Origin: Acetivibrio straminisolvens JCM 21531
GTDB taxonomy: Bacteria; Bacillota; Clostridia; Acetivibrionales; Acetivibrionaceae
Length of the DNA: 48,130 nucleotides
Direction: 5' to 3'
NCBI RefSeq assembly: GCF_000521465.1
Contig: NZ_BAVR01000027.1
Location: forward strand, 1-48,130
The notes below the pieces were generated by a model that had not been told where the DNA came from, did not search any database, and saw nothing but the letters and a program-made list of their open reading frames with translations. Shown piece after piece: positions 7,931-17,453 of the stretch (position 1 is the stretch's first letter; each line of letters begins with the position of its first letter). Made by a program: the position numbers and the translations under genes.

Positions 7931-8103
7931 ATGAGCAGAAACAGAGGTATAATGTCGGAAGAGCTCAAAACCGAAATTGCAAAGGAACTTGGGTATACAA
8001 CACAGTTTCAAAGGAAGGTTGGGGCTCAGTAAGTTCAAGGGACTGCGGTAATATAGTCAAGAAGGCTATAGAAATGGCAGAAAGGAACCTCGCAAGCAAA
8101 TAG
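7931..8103 (+). CDS. Alpha/beta-type small acid-soluble spore protein (frameshifted here)
   Basis: Alpha/beta SASPs coat and protect spore DNA and are degraded by the Gpr protease at germination. From the ATG at 7931, behind AAAAAGGAGG, the frame reads MSRNRGIMSEELKTEIAKEL and then breaks. Adding one G to the run at 7990-7992 joins it to VYNTVSKEGWGSVSSRDCGN and then NIVKKAIEMAERNL, the two conserved SASP blocks. The repaired protein is about 57 residues. The segment around TEIAKEL is where Gpr cleavage would be expected. It diverges from cwlJ, so both sides of the 290-bp gap at 7643-7930 carry spore genes; I could not assign sigma-E or sigma-G promoters there with confidence. Confidence 0.88.
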
Positions 8104-8124
8104 TATTGCCTTAAAGCGTAAGAG

Positions 8125-8148
8125 AAGCCGGTGAAATACCGGCTTTTT
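8125..8148 (+). terminator. Terminator after the SASP gene
   Basis: AAGCCGGT and ACCGGCTT form an 8-bp GC-rich stem with a GAAAT loop, running into a T tract. Confidence 0.88.
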
Positions 8149-8191
8149 AAGTTCTTAAAAAAAACATTTCCCAAAAAAATCACTAATATAA

Positions 8192-8220
8192 TTGTACTTA
8201 CAGCAATTTTATAGTATAAT
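8192..8220 (+). promoter_or_regulatory. S-layer gene promoter P1 (distal)
   Basis: TTGTAC (8192-8197) and TATAAT (8215-8220) are separated by exactly 17 bp. It is one of two strong sigma-A-type promoters in front of the S-layer gene. Confidence 0.65.
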
Positions 8221-8314
8221 ATTAGATATTGAAACTACTGAATTTTCCAAGCAAGTCCAACAAAACAGTTTGTTTCAATTCTGTTACAATTTCTTTACAC
8301 TTAAATTCAAATTG

Positions 8315-8343
8315 TTGACTCACTAATAGGCCGATGGTATAAT
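8315..8343 (+). promoter_or_regulatory. S-layer gene promoter P2 (proximal)
   Basis: TTGACT (8315-8320) and TATAAT (8338-8343) with a 17-bp spacer form a near-consensus sigma-A promoter. It predicts a leader of about 140 nt, as is usual for highly expressed S-layer genes. Confidence 0.75.
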
Positions 8344-8349
8344 AAGTTT

Positions 8350-8490
8350 GAATTCAAGATAGGTTATGTGCGCCAGTCTTGATCAAAAAGCAAGATAGGT
8401 CAGGTTAAGAAACAAAAGGGATAAGGCGTAGCCTGGCTTCAATATTTAAGCCTGCTTCCCAAAAAAAACTTACAAGGAGGATTTGAGAGT
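8350..8490 (+). promoter_or_regulatory. Long structured 5' leader of the S-layer mRNA
   Basis: The leader holds a 10-bp direct repeat CAAGATAGGT (8355-8364 and 8391-8400) and several short hairpins: TCTTG/CAAGA, AGGC/GCCT and GGCTT/AAGCC, plus distant GCCAG/CTGGC arms. An AAGGAGG ribosome site precedes the ATG. I do not recognise a known riboswitch class. A role in mRNA stability or translation control is inference. Confidence 0.4.
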
Positions 8491-11400
8491 ATGAAGAATC
8501 TCAAAAAATTGCTGGCAGTATTAGTTGTAATCTCTATGGTTTCAACTTTTTTGGTGCCTGCATTTGCTGATTCATTCAGCTATGAAAAAGAAGCAGAAGA
8601 GTTGTATAAGCTTGGCTTGTACAAAGGCACATCAGAAACTGAATATGTGCCCAACTTAGAAGGTAAACTTGACAGACAGACTGGAGTTGTTATGCTCCTC
8701 AGACTGTTCGGTCAGGAAGATGAAGCATTGGAAATACCAATGGAAGAAGCTGCTGCAACACTTGCTGCTAAATTCTCAGATGCAGCTGACATTGCAGATT
8801 GGGCACAAAGACAAGTTGCATATGCAGTTGAAAAAGGATATGTAAAAGGTTATCCGGACGGAACATTTGGTCCAAATGCAGACCTTAACGGTTTGGCTTT
8901 CTGTTCATTAATCCTTCAACAGTTAGGATATGACGGAGACTTCGTATATGACGAAGCTGCATACAAATTACAGCAGTTCGGCGGTTTGACCGAAGAACAA
9001 GCTAAAATCTTCAACAGCAAAGAAGGAATAAACAGAGATTCAATGGTAGGTATCGCCTACTCAGCATTACAGGCTGTATACAAAGAAACTGGAAAGACAG
9101 TTATTGAAGTTCTCGTTGAAAACGGAAACGTTGACAAAGAACTTGCATTAGAAATTGGAGTATTGTTAAAACCAATTAAAGAAGTAAAAGCTTTGGCTGA
9201 TGTTAAAGTTCAGATAGGTAACACTCCTGAACTTCCAGAAGAAGTAGAAGTTGTATATGAAGATGATACAACTGCGAAACTTGCAGTTGCTTGGCCTACA
9301 GTTGATACTTCAGAACTTGGAGAACAGGAAATCGAAGGTACTATCAAAGGTGCTAACGGTTTGGCATACAGAGCTCCAAAGGCTACTGTAAAAGTTGTAG
9401 TAACTCCTGAAGAGCTTGTAGTTGTAGATGTTAAAGCTGACAACCTTAAGGAAATAGTAATCGACTTCAACGGTGAAGTAGCTGAAAAGGCTAGCGAAAA
9501 AACTAGCTACTCAATTGACGGCAATGACATTGAGTTGGTTACAGTATCAGATGACAAGACTTCAGTTACTTTGACAGCTAAAAATGCTCTCAAAGCAGAA
9601 GAAGAAGTTGAAATAACAATCAAGACAGCAACTGGTATTAAGGAAGAAGTTACTAAGACTGTAGTACCTGTTGACTACGAAAATCCTGAAGCTTTATCCA
9701 TCGAATTGATAGGCCCAGATTCCTTTGAAATTGAATTCTCAGAGCCTGTTACAAGCAGTTCAGATGCTGACGTTATCGTTGATGACGGAACTTACTATGT
9801 AAGCGAAAAGACATTATCAGATAACTACAGAAAATTAACTGTAGTATTGGGCGTAAGCTCATTGAATGAAGGAACTTACAAAGTAAGAGTTAAAGGTTAC
9901 AGAGACTTTGCAGGAAATATGCTGAGATCAAAAACCTTTGACTTGGAGTATGTAAAAGATACTACAGCTCCGACTGCTAGAATAAAAGAAGCAACACAGA
10001 ACAAGTTAGTAATCGAATTTAACGAGCCTGCTACAAGAGACGGTTACACAGGATCTGAAGCAGCTCTTACAAGAGATTACTTCTACCACACATATTCTTC
10101 ATGGAAGCCAACTAAAGTTGTAGCTTCTGACAACAACAAGGTTTACACTTTACACTTCTCTGAAACAGAAAACGATGGCAGCTATCCAGTATACCTGCTT
10201 CCAGTAGGAAATGTTACTGTAACAATTCTTAAGGAAGTAGACGATGATGCGATAGTAGATGCATGGGGCAACAAAGTAGAGTCAGACATAAAGCTTACTG
10301 CTACAGTAGTAGCTGACAATGAGGCTCCAACAGTAAAATCTGTAAAAGCTGAAGCAGAAGACAAAATTGAAGTTGTATTCAGCGAAGATGTAAATAAAGA
10401 TCAAGCAGAAAAGACAGACAACTATGTAATCAAAAAAGGCGGAAAAGAAATAGACGAATCATTTACAGTTGAATATAAGAGCGATGAAACAAAAGCAGTT
10501 ATTACTTTAAGCGAAAAGCTTGCTGGCGGTAAATATACAATAGATATTAAGGGTATCAAAGATACTTCAGTATCTCAGAACGAAATGAAAGCTGTAACTC
10601 TTGAGTTTGAAGTTACTGACAAAACTGCTCCAACAGTTAAGAGTGTAACATTTGTTGGCAAATACATCTATGTAACATTCAGCGAAGCTATGTCAACAAA
10701 GGGTAACGGTTCAGTCTGAACAAAGACAACTACAAACTGTACGATGATACTAGTAAATCTGTAGAAATTAAGAAGATTGAAAGCTTCGGTTCAGAAAAAG
10801 ACAAAGTAAGATTAACTGTTGCAGACGGTGTAACTCTTACTACAAGTTTTGAACTGTTAGTAGCTAATGTTGAAGACGAAAGCGGTAATGCAATCGGTGC
10901 ATTCGATGTACAGAAAAAAGCATTAGCAAATGAAGAAAAACCAAAAGTAGAAGAAGTTAATGTTATCTCAAAGACAGAAATTGAAATAGTTGTTGACAAG
11001 ATCCTTGACAGAGGAACTATTGACAGAGCTGACTTTAAGGTATCAAGAACTGGCGTAACTGCAACAGAAGTTACAGGAATAAGCTTGATTACCTTCAAGG
11101 ATGGTAAGACAACAATTAAAGCTAAACTTGCAACTGCAGTTCAACCTGCGAACTCAGGCGATATCGAAGGTAAGGGTTATGCTCTTGAAATTGTAGGAGT
11201 AGTTAAATCCGATACTGGTGAGGAAATGGTACAAGAAACACTCTCAGTTGACTTTGCTGATAAGTTTGCTCCAAGCTATAAGAGCGTAACTGCTGGCGTA
11301 TACGGTTCAACAAAAGGATTCACATTAGAATTTGATGAAGAAATCAAGTTCTTGAACAACTCAGCTGGATTGGGTGCAACTGACCTCGTAATCAAAGACG

Positions 11401-11603
11401 GCGGTAAGACTCTTGAAGCTGGTATCGACTACGATGTAGCAGTTAAAGACGGTAACAAGATAGAAGTTACTCTCAAGGGTGACGACTACAAAGACTTCAA
11501 AGGTACTCTCAAAGTATCAACTAAGGAAACTGTGAAGTATATCACAGACAAAGCAGGTAATGCACTCAACAAGTTCGAAGATAAAGAAGTAAAGATTAAC
11601 TAA
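8491..11603 (+). CDS. Major S-layer protein with N-terminal SLH domains (frameshifted here)
   Basis: A signal peptide (MKNLKKLLAVLVVISMVSTF, cleaved after AFA at about residue 26) is followed by SLH-type repeats to about residue 200. The second is clearest: FSDAADIADWAQRQVAYAVE then GYVKGYPDGTFGPNADLNG. SLH domains bind pyruvylated secondary cell-wall polymers. The remainder is a chain of Ig-like/SbsA-like beta domains with recurring TAPTVKSV.. and ..VTFSEAM/VVFSEDV motifs. The frame breaks at 10711-10718; one added base joins FSEAMSTKGNGSV to LNKDNYKLYDD and gives about 1037 residues. A near-identical gene is the dominant S-layer protein in C. thermocellum as I remember it. Tandem promoters and a strong terminator fit high expression. 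The codon use (many GTA, GCA, AAA) looks more uniform than in its neighbours. Confidence 0.92.
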
Positions 11604-11629
11604 TCTTACTTCCGACTGAAAGTAAAAAG

Positions 11630-11656
11630 GGCTTCCCATTAAGGGAAGCCTTTTTT
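11630..11656 (+). terminator. Terminator of the S-layer gene
   Basis: GGCTTCCC/GGGAAGCC, an 8-bp stem with an ATTAA loop followed by six Ts, lies just after the S-layer stop. Confidence 0.92.
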
Positions 11657-11687
11657 ATTACGCGTGCAGAGCACCTTATATTTCTAA

Positions 11688-11716
11688 TTGACATCAACAC
11701 ATTAATTATATACAAT
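11688..11716 (+). promoter_or_regulatory. Promoter of the exopolysaccharide operon
   Basis: A perfect TTGACA (11688-11693), a 17-bp spacer and TACAAT (11711-11716) lie just past the S-layer terminator. I see no strong terminator in the plus-strand genes until after 28.8 kb, so this may drive a very long transcript, helped by internal promoters. Confidence 0.75.
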
Positions 11717-11752
11717 AATAATGATTTAAAGTTAACAAATAGGGAATTTTAA

Positions 11753-11791
11753 AAGGAGTACTGCATAATGGCATTGCTCCTTCATTATTAA
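11753..11791 (+). promoter_or_regulatory. Leader hairpin with a possible 7-codon ORF
   Basis: AAGGAG (11753-11758) is followed 9 bp later by an ATG that opens a 7-codon ORF (MALLLHY, stop at 11789-11791). CTCCTT at 11777-11782 could pair with the ribosome site and hide it. It lies about 70 bp before the Wzz gene. It may be a leader peptide or a chance arrangement. Confidence 0.25.
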
Positions 11792-11858
11792 ATTTCTGTC
11801 TGAAAAGTAAATATGGCTCTAAAACCTTTGAGATAAACGCAGATGGGGGACGGAATAA

Positions 11859-13142
11859 ATGGAAGAGTTAAGTTTGAGAGAATTAATTGAAATAATAATA
11901 AAAGGTAAGTGGATTATAGCGGTTGTAACTGCAATTTGTATAGCTGTTAGCATAGTAATAAGTGTATTTGTTATAAATCCGACTTATGAGGCACAAACGA
12001 TGTTGATGATTTCGCCCATAAAAAAGACTGAAATGCAAACAACTCTGATACAGACAGGCGATGTGGATATCAACAATTTTTCTTCTTTAGTGGATGCAAT
12101 ATCGCGGTATCCGGAAATGTCCATTGATACCTACAGAGAACAGGTGAAGGCTCCGGTAATTCTGCAGTATATTCGTGATGAACTGAATATGAAAGATGTT
12201 CCTTTAAGCATAATAGCGTCAAAAATAACTGTTAATGCGATTAAGAATACAAATCTGATAACAATAAGTGTAAGGGATGTAAACCCTGAAACTGCGGCAA
12301 AAATAGCAAATCTGGTTAGTGATAGATTTACAAGATTTGTATCTGAAACAAACCAAAAGCAGGCAGAAAGCTCGGCAAAGTTTATTGAGAACCAGATGAA
12401 AAAAGAAAGAGAAAATATGGAGAAAATATCGGAAGAGTATAAAAACTTTTTGTCACAACCTAGAAGTCCGGAAGAAGTTAAAATGGAGCTGGATTCAAAA
12501 CTGGAAAAGATCACAGAATATAAAACACAATTATCACAAATCAGAGTTGACGAGAATGCTACAAGAGCATCGTTAAATACTGCAAAAAACCTGATAAGTA
12601 AAACACCGCAAAAACTGGTAACGGATACCACTTTATTATCTGATCCGCTTTTAACGGGAATGATTAAGGACAAGACGGGACTTAGTTCGGAAGAGCTTGC
12701 AAAAATAAAGATGTCAACAGAGCAAATAAACGTGATATATGTTGAGTTGTCAAACGCGGTGAACGAACTGGAGGTTCAATTGTCAAATCTTGAGGCTCAG
12801 AGGAAGAATATGGAGCAAGTGATTCAAGATAGTCAAAGGGAAATTGAAAATCTCCAGGCAGAATATGCAGAGAAACAGCAGCAGTACGAAATATTGAAAA
12901 TGGAGCTTGATTTATCAAAGGAAGCATATAATGCATATCAGCAAAAATATAAAGAGTCAATGATTATGCAATCGGCAGAAGTAGGTAAGTCAAGTATAGT
13001 AATAGTATCTGAAGCTATTCCGCCTATTAATCCTGTTTCGCCGAAGAAAGCTTTAAATGTGGCCATTGCAGGGGTGTTTGGAATGGGAAGTAGCTTTGCT
13101 ATTGTTTTTACAAAAGAATATTTAATTAGAAGCAAGAAGTGA
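11859..13142 (+). CDS. Wzz/chain-length determinant-type polysaccharide co-polymerase
   Basis: It has a transmembrane helix near the N-terminus (IIAVVTAICIAVSIVISVFVI), a conserved Wzz domain (LRELIEIIIKGKW ... NPTYEAQTMLMISP), a long central coiled-coil region (about residues 165-370, rich in E, Q and K), and a second helix near the C-terminus (ALNVAIAGVFGMGSSFAIVF) after the proline-rich PINPVSPKKA motif. This is the architecture of co-polymerases that set chain length in Wzy-dependent pathways. The protein stops soon after the second helix and lacks a fused BY-kinase domain. It is the first gene of the glycan cluster; the ATG has a GGGGGA ribosome site. Confidence 0.88.
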   Translation: MEELSLRELIEIIIKGKWIIAVVTAICIAVSIVISVFVINPTYEAQTMLMISPIKKTEMQTTLIQTGDVDINNFSSLVDAISRYPEMSIDTYREQVKAPVILQYIRDELNMKDVPLSIIASKITVNAIKNTNLITISVRDVNPETAAKIANLVSDRFTRFVSETNQKQAESSAKFIENQMKKERENMEKISEEYKNFLSQPRSPEEVKMELDSKLEKITEYKTQLSQIRVDENATRASLNTAKNLISKTPQKLVTDTTLLSDPLLTGMIKDKTGLSSEELAKIKMSTEQINVIYVELSNAVNELEVQLSNLEAQRKNMEQVIQDSQREIENLQAEYAEKQQQYEILKMELDLSKEAYNAYQQKYKESMIMQSAEVGKSSIVIVSEAIPPINPVSPKKALNVAIAGVFGMGSSFAIVFTKEYLIRSKK

Positions 13143-13206
13143 AAAATGTCTGTTTAGTAGCTGTAAATAGACAAATAAAACCAAATTGGCAATGAAGGTG
13201 ATAGAA

Positions 13207-16200
13207 ATGGGTAAAAGCAGCAAGGGTTTAAAGAGGGGACAAGCAGGAAAGGCTGCAAAGCCGGTAAAAGAAGAGAATAAATATAGTATATTTAGGATGC
13301 TAATATTAGTACTAAATTTAATTGTGATATTCTATTCACCCTTTGTAAGAGGTTTGTATTTTGAAGCAGAGCAGCTGCCGGCAGAGATATTTATACTGGC
13401 AAGCTTTGCTGTATTTTGGATACTGAAGTACATGGAGAAGGGAAGAAAATTTATATCAACCCCAATAGAGTATTGTTCATTAGGGCTGATGCTTATTTAT
13501 TTTATATCGATACTAAGCTCGGCTAGTACAAGGCTTGCAATTTCAGAATGGCTGAAGTATTGTATGTATTTTGCCGTATTTTTCATGATTACGGATCTGG
13601 CATCAACAATGAAAAATAAGCTAATAGTATTATGGACAGTTATTACAGCATCGATGGGGTTATGTGTTTTAGGTCTCGACAGTGCAGCTGGGGGAAAATT
13701 GGTTGATTGGCTAAATGGGATATTTGATTTTCTGCACATACCCGTTAATTTCTTTGGCCTTTATGTTGATGGCCGTATTCATTCAACGCTCCAATATCCA
13801 AATGCATTGGCTGCGTACCTAATGGCGGTATTTTTTATAGCTGTAACGGTATCTATAATATCATCAAAGGTTTGGCAAAAACTTGTTGCTGGAGTATGCA
13901 GCTTTATATTTACAACTACAATAATATTTACTATGAGCCGTGGTGTAATGATATTAATACCCGTTATGCTGATATTATATCTTGTGGCAGTTCCTAAGGG
14001 TGCCAAGTTAAGAGCATTTTTAATGGCTTTCTTTGCAGCAGTTTCAAGTATAATACCTGTGCTGTTTTCACCTTTGGGAGGCAGAAGCGGTTCAAGCCTA
14101 TGGCTGGGAATTATATTAGGGATGATAATGTCCATAATTTTAACGGTTGCAGTGGAGTATTTATTCAAGCTGCGTTTCAAAATAAGGTTAAACCTAAAAC
14201 CTTATTTCTTGATTATTCCTGTTGCTGTAGCCTTGATTGCAATGCTGGTTGTAATAAGTATTCCTAAAGAACTGGAACTTGGAATTTACAATCCGGAAGG
14301 AGGAACGGGACATTCCTTCCAGAAAAGTATTGAATTGAAGCCGGGTAAAGAGTACAAGCTGTTATTTGACGTATCGTATTTGAATAACAATGATGAAAAT
14401 TCATTAACAGTGTCGGTAAGCAGCCGAGATAAAAAGAACATTATGTTTGGAGGAAAAACCGAACTTGCAACAGTTAACGAGAAGAATAGCGATACCCTGG
14501 AAATTCCGTTTACCGTACCGCAAGATAGTTCATTAGTAGATATCAAATTTACAAATAACTCTGCTAAATCAAAAGTGTCTATTGACAACGCAAAAATTGT
14601 TGACGGCAAAACCGGCAAAAGTGTAAAAAGCATCAAACTTCAATATAAGTTTATACCGAATTCTGTAGCATCAAGATTTCAAAATTTAATCGCTTCAAGA
14701 AGCTTTATTCAAAGGCAAATATATTTAAATGACGGATTTAGAATGTTCAAGGACAATTGGCTGCTTGGAGCAGGAGGTGGAGCATGGTCACTGCTTGTGT
14801 TCGGATACCAATCCCACTTGTACTGGTCAACACAATCTCATGCATATTTTCTGCAGGTCGCAGTAGAGACCGGTATACTCGGATTCATAATTCTGATACT
14901 GCTGTTGTTATCAATTATTGTACAGTTTGTTACAGAACATAAAAATAAAAAAGAAGAGGATATTAATTATAGGATTTTGCAGGGTACACTGTTGACATCC
15001 GTACTCGGAATGTTTTTGCATTCGTGTTTGGATTTTGATTTATCATTATCCTCCGTATTTCTATTGTTGTGGACATTGGTAGCACTGTTGAATTCAGGGT
15101 ACAGACGCAATAAGCCTGTTGTAGTAAAAAATAATGACAGTTCCGGTGCGAAATCGGACTTGCTTTATAGGATAAGCAACTTGAAATCACTTAATATAAA
15201 CCCTATAATATTGGCTGTTTTATCCTCTATGATTATTATAATGCCGGTATTATTTGTAGCTGCCTCAAGTTTTGAAGGCAAATACCAGAATTCAATGTCT
15301 GAAGGCAATAGAGACGATGCGTTAAAATATATAAAGAGCGCGGAGTCGTTAGATACCTTTAATGTAGATTATAAAATAAAATATGCAGACTTGATTTTAT
15401 CTTCGGAAAGCATAACAAAAGAAGAGTTTGAAACTGCAAAGAAATTGGTAAATGAAGCGGAAAAGGCAGGGAAATATAATGCCAATGCATTAGAAAATGC
15501 AGCCGTACTATATATGAAAATGTCTATGTTTGATAAAGGAATTGAGCTTATAGACAGGGCTATTGAGTTGAAACCGTTTGTTGAGCAAAGCTGGGAGCTT
15601 AAGCTAAATATGCATTACCAGCTTGTGCGTGCATATTTAAATAACGGTGACCCTGAAAGTGCGAGAAAATATTTAGACTTGGCACTTAAAACCATCGATA
15701 CTGCAAAAACTAAAAATGAAAGAAACATGGATCCTTTTGTATTTAATACAAAGACGATGGAATATCTGGAAAAGCTGGTTTATATAAAAGAAAATTTTGA
15801 CCGTTTGGATTTGGAAGAGGTAGAAAAAATTAAATTTTTAAGTATTAACGAAATAGATATCGATTCTAATAATATACCGGATCAATGGAAAATTGTCCAA
15901 GTGGAAAGAGTAGAAGTAAGCATTAATGAAGGTAATATACAAATAAATAATATAAACGACAACACTCCAGGTTCCTTTCAGACAAGAAATATAAACTTTG
16001 AAGGCGGCAAAAAATATAAAATCGAATTAATAACTGACAACCAAGAAGATGGCACTAAAGTGCTGTATTATATCCCTGAGTTTCATAAGGATTTTGTGCA
16101 GCTTGAAAAGACAGGTGAAGGAAAATATTCAGTGAATATTGAGATTCCGCAGGATTATAAAGCGGCAAATACCTATATAAGGTTCCGTTTTTCAAAGGAT

Positions 16201-16236
16201 TCATTAATAAAAAGCCTGACTGTAACCCAGATATGA
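13207..16236 (+). CDS. O-antigen ligase/polymerase (Wzy-like) fused to TPR and beta-rich domains
   Basis: About 1009 residues. The N-terminal part has ten or more membrane helices, and the large extracytoplasmic loop before the last helices ends in the Wzy_C/WaaL signature (DGFRMFKDNWLLGAGGGAW ... SHAYFLQVAVETGILGFI). Inside this region sits a soluble beta-rich segment (about residues 360-485, GTGHSFQKSIELKPGKEYKL onward) resembling a carbohydrate-binding jelly roll. After the last helix come TPR-like repeats (about 700-890; KYIKSAESLDTFNVDYKIKY, ALENAAVLYMKMSMFDKGIE). A second beta-rich C-terminal segment (about 905-1009) follows. It probably polymerises the glycan or attaches it to an acceptor. 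The ATG at 13207 has an AAGGTGAT site; an upstream TTG at 13186 is less likely. Confidence 0.8.
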   Translation: MGKSSKGLKRGQAGKAAKPVKEENKYSIFRMLILVLNLIVIFYSPFVRGLYFEAEQLPAEIFILASFAVFWILKYMEKGRKFISTPIEYCSLGLMLIYFISILSSASTRLAISEWLKYCMYFAVFFMITDLASTMKNKLIVLWTVITASMGLCVLGLDSAAGGKLVDWLNGIFDFLHIPVNFFGLYVDGRIHSTLQYPNALAAYLMAVFFIAVTVSIISSKVWQKLVAGVCSFIFTTTIIFTMSRGVMILIPVMLILYLVAVPKGAKLRAFLMAFFAAVSSIIPVLFSPLGGRSGSSLWLGIILGMIMSIILTVAVEYLFKLRFKIRLNLKPYFLIIPVAVALIAMLVVISIPKELELGIYNPEGGTGHSFQKSIELKPGKEYKLLFDVSYLNNNDENSLTVSVSSRDKKNIMFGGKTELATVNEKNSDTLEIPFTVPQDSSLVDIKFTNNSAKSKVSIDNAKIVDGKTGKSVKSIKLQYKFIPNSVASRFQNLIASRSFIQRQIYLNDGFRMFKDNWLLGAGGGAWSLLVFGYQSHLYWSTQSHAYFLQVAVETGILGFIILILLLLSIIVQFVTEHKNKKEEDINYRILQGTLLTSVLGMFLHSCLDFDLSLSSVFLLLWTLVALLNSGYRRNKPVVVKNNDSSGAKSDLLYRISNLKSLNINPIILAVLSSMIIIMPVLFVAASSFEGKYQNSMSEGNRDDALKYIKSAESLDTFNVDYKIKYADLILSSESITKEEFETAKKLVNEAEKAGKYNANALENAAVLYMKMSMFDKGIELIDRAIELKPFVEQSWELKLNMHYQLVRAYLNNGDPESARKYLDLALKTIDTAKTKNERNMDPFVFNTKTMEYLEKLVYIKENFDRLDLEEVEKIKFLSINEIDIDSNNIPDQWKIVQVERVEVSINEGNIQINNINDNTPGSFQTRNINFEGGKKYKIELITDNQEDGTKVLYYIPEFHKDFVQLEKTGEGKYSVNIEIPQDYKAANTYIRFRFSKDSLIKSLTVTQI

Positions 16237-16303
16237 GTTTTAGGTTTGAGAGGTCAGGACATGAAATTTAATGTATTTAATAAAAAGAGAGGCAGTAATA
16301 AAA

Positions 16304-17452
16304 ATGTTAATGCAAAGGGAAATTAAGACTAATATTAAAACTAAAAAACGAATATATTTATCCTCTCCGCATATGAGTGAGGAGGGATATGAAAAGCAGT
16401 ATATTAATGAAGCATTTGAGACCAATTGGATTGCACCACTGGGAGAGAATGTTAACGAATTTGAGAATGAGCTTGCAGCAAAAGTGGGAGCAAGAGCTGC
16501 TGCAGCATTGTCGTCGGGTACGGCTGCAATTCATATGGCACTAAAAGCTGCCGGAGTGAGTGAAGGAGATATTGTATTTTGTCCGACGCTTACTTTTTCT
16601 GCTACTGCAAACCCGATAATATACCAGAATGCAATACCGGTGTTTATTGACAGCGATTATGAGACATGGAACATGAGTCCTGATGCTTTAGAAGAGGCAT
16701 TTAGAAAGTATCCGAAGGTAAAGGCTGTATTGGTAGTGCATCTTTACGGATTATCGGCCGATATGGATAGAATAGTTGAGATATGCAGAAAGCATGATGT
16801 TCAACTCATTGAGGATGCTGCCGAATCTTTGGGTACTACCTATAAAGGTAAGTATACCGGTACTATTGGGGACTATGGAATTTATTCCTTTAACGGAAAC
16901 AAGATTATTACAACCTCCGGCGGAGGAATGTTGGTGTCTAACAATGATGAGAGAATTGCAAAAGTAAAATTTTGGGCTACTCAGGCAAGGGATAAAGCCC
17001 GACACTATCAACACAGTGAATTGGGCTATAACTACAGAATGAGCAATGTAGTTGCCGGAATCGGAAGAGGACAATTAAAAGTCCTGGATCAGAGAGTAGA
17101 GAAAAAAAGATATATATTTGATTTTTACAAAAGGGAACTGGGTTTCATTGATGAAATTGACTTTATGCCAATTAATGATTGGAATGAACCTAACTGCTGG
17201 CTTAGCTGCATTACGCTGACGGGTAAAGTCAGACCCTTGGATGTGATAATAAGGCTGGAAGAGGAAAATATAGAATCAAGACCGATATGGAAGCCCATGC
17301 ATATGCAGCCATTCTTTGAAGGCTATGATTATATTGGGTCAAATGTTTCTGAAAAGATATTTGAAAATGGTGTGTGTTTGCCTAGTGATACCAAAATGAC
17401 GGATGATGATCTTTATAGGGTTGTAAATATAATAAAAGGGTTGTGGAAATAG
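16304..17452 (+). CDS. DegT/DnrJ/EryC1-type PLP sugar aminotransferase
   Basis: This family transfers an amino group to keto-sugar nucleotides, for example UDP-4-keto-6-deoxy-GlcNAc. The protein shows [53 protein letters not shown] and [15 protein letters not shown]; the lysine in the last motif is the expected PLP-binding residue. [21 protein letters not shown] then follows, as in PglE/WbpE-like enzymes. It is followed 1 bp later by the initiating sugar transferase. The partner 4,6-dehydratase lies 9.5 kb downstream. The ATG at 16304 is preferred to 16271 because GAGAGGCAG precedes it. Confidence 0.9.
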   Translation: MLMQREIKTNIKTKKRIYLSSPHMSEEGYEKQYINEAFETNWIAPLGENVNEFENELAAKVGARAAAALSSGTAAIHMALKAAGVSEGDIVFCPTLTFSATANPIIYQNAIPVFIDSDYETWNMSPDALEEAFRKYPKVKAVLVVHLYGLSADMDRIVEICRKHDVQLIEDAAESLGTTYKGKYTGTIGDYGIYSFNGNKIITTSGGGMLVSNNDERIAKVKFWATQARDKARHYQHSELGYNYRMSNVVAGIGRGQLKVLDQRVEKKRYIFDFYKRELGFIDEIDFMPINDWNEPNCWLSCITLTGKVRPLDVIIRLEEENIESRPIWKPMHMQPFFEGYDYIGSNVSEKIFENGVCLPSDTKMTDDDLYRVVNIIKGLWK

Positions 17453-17453
17453 T

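Noticed and set aside
8350..8490. Riboswitch (c-di-GMP or similar) in the S-layer leader
   Set aside because: Some G-rich and AGGC/GCCT elements looked suggestive, but the conserved cores of the classes I know are absent.
12131..12673. Minus-strand ORF of 180 codons inside the Wzz-type gene
   Set aside because: It is a shadow of the coiled-coil coding region; rich in F, S and I as expected from antisense of E/K/Q-rich codons.
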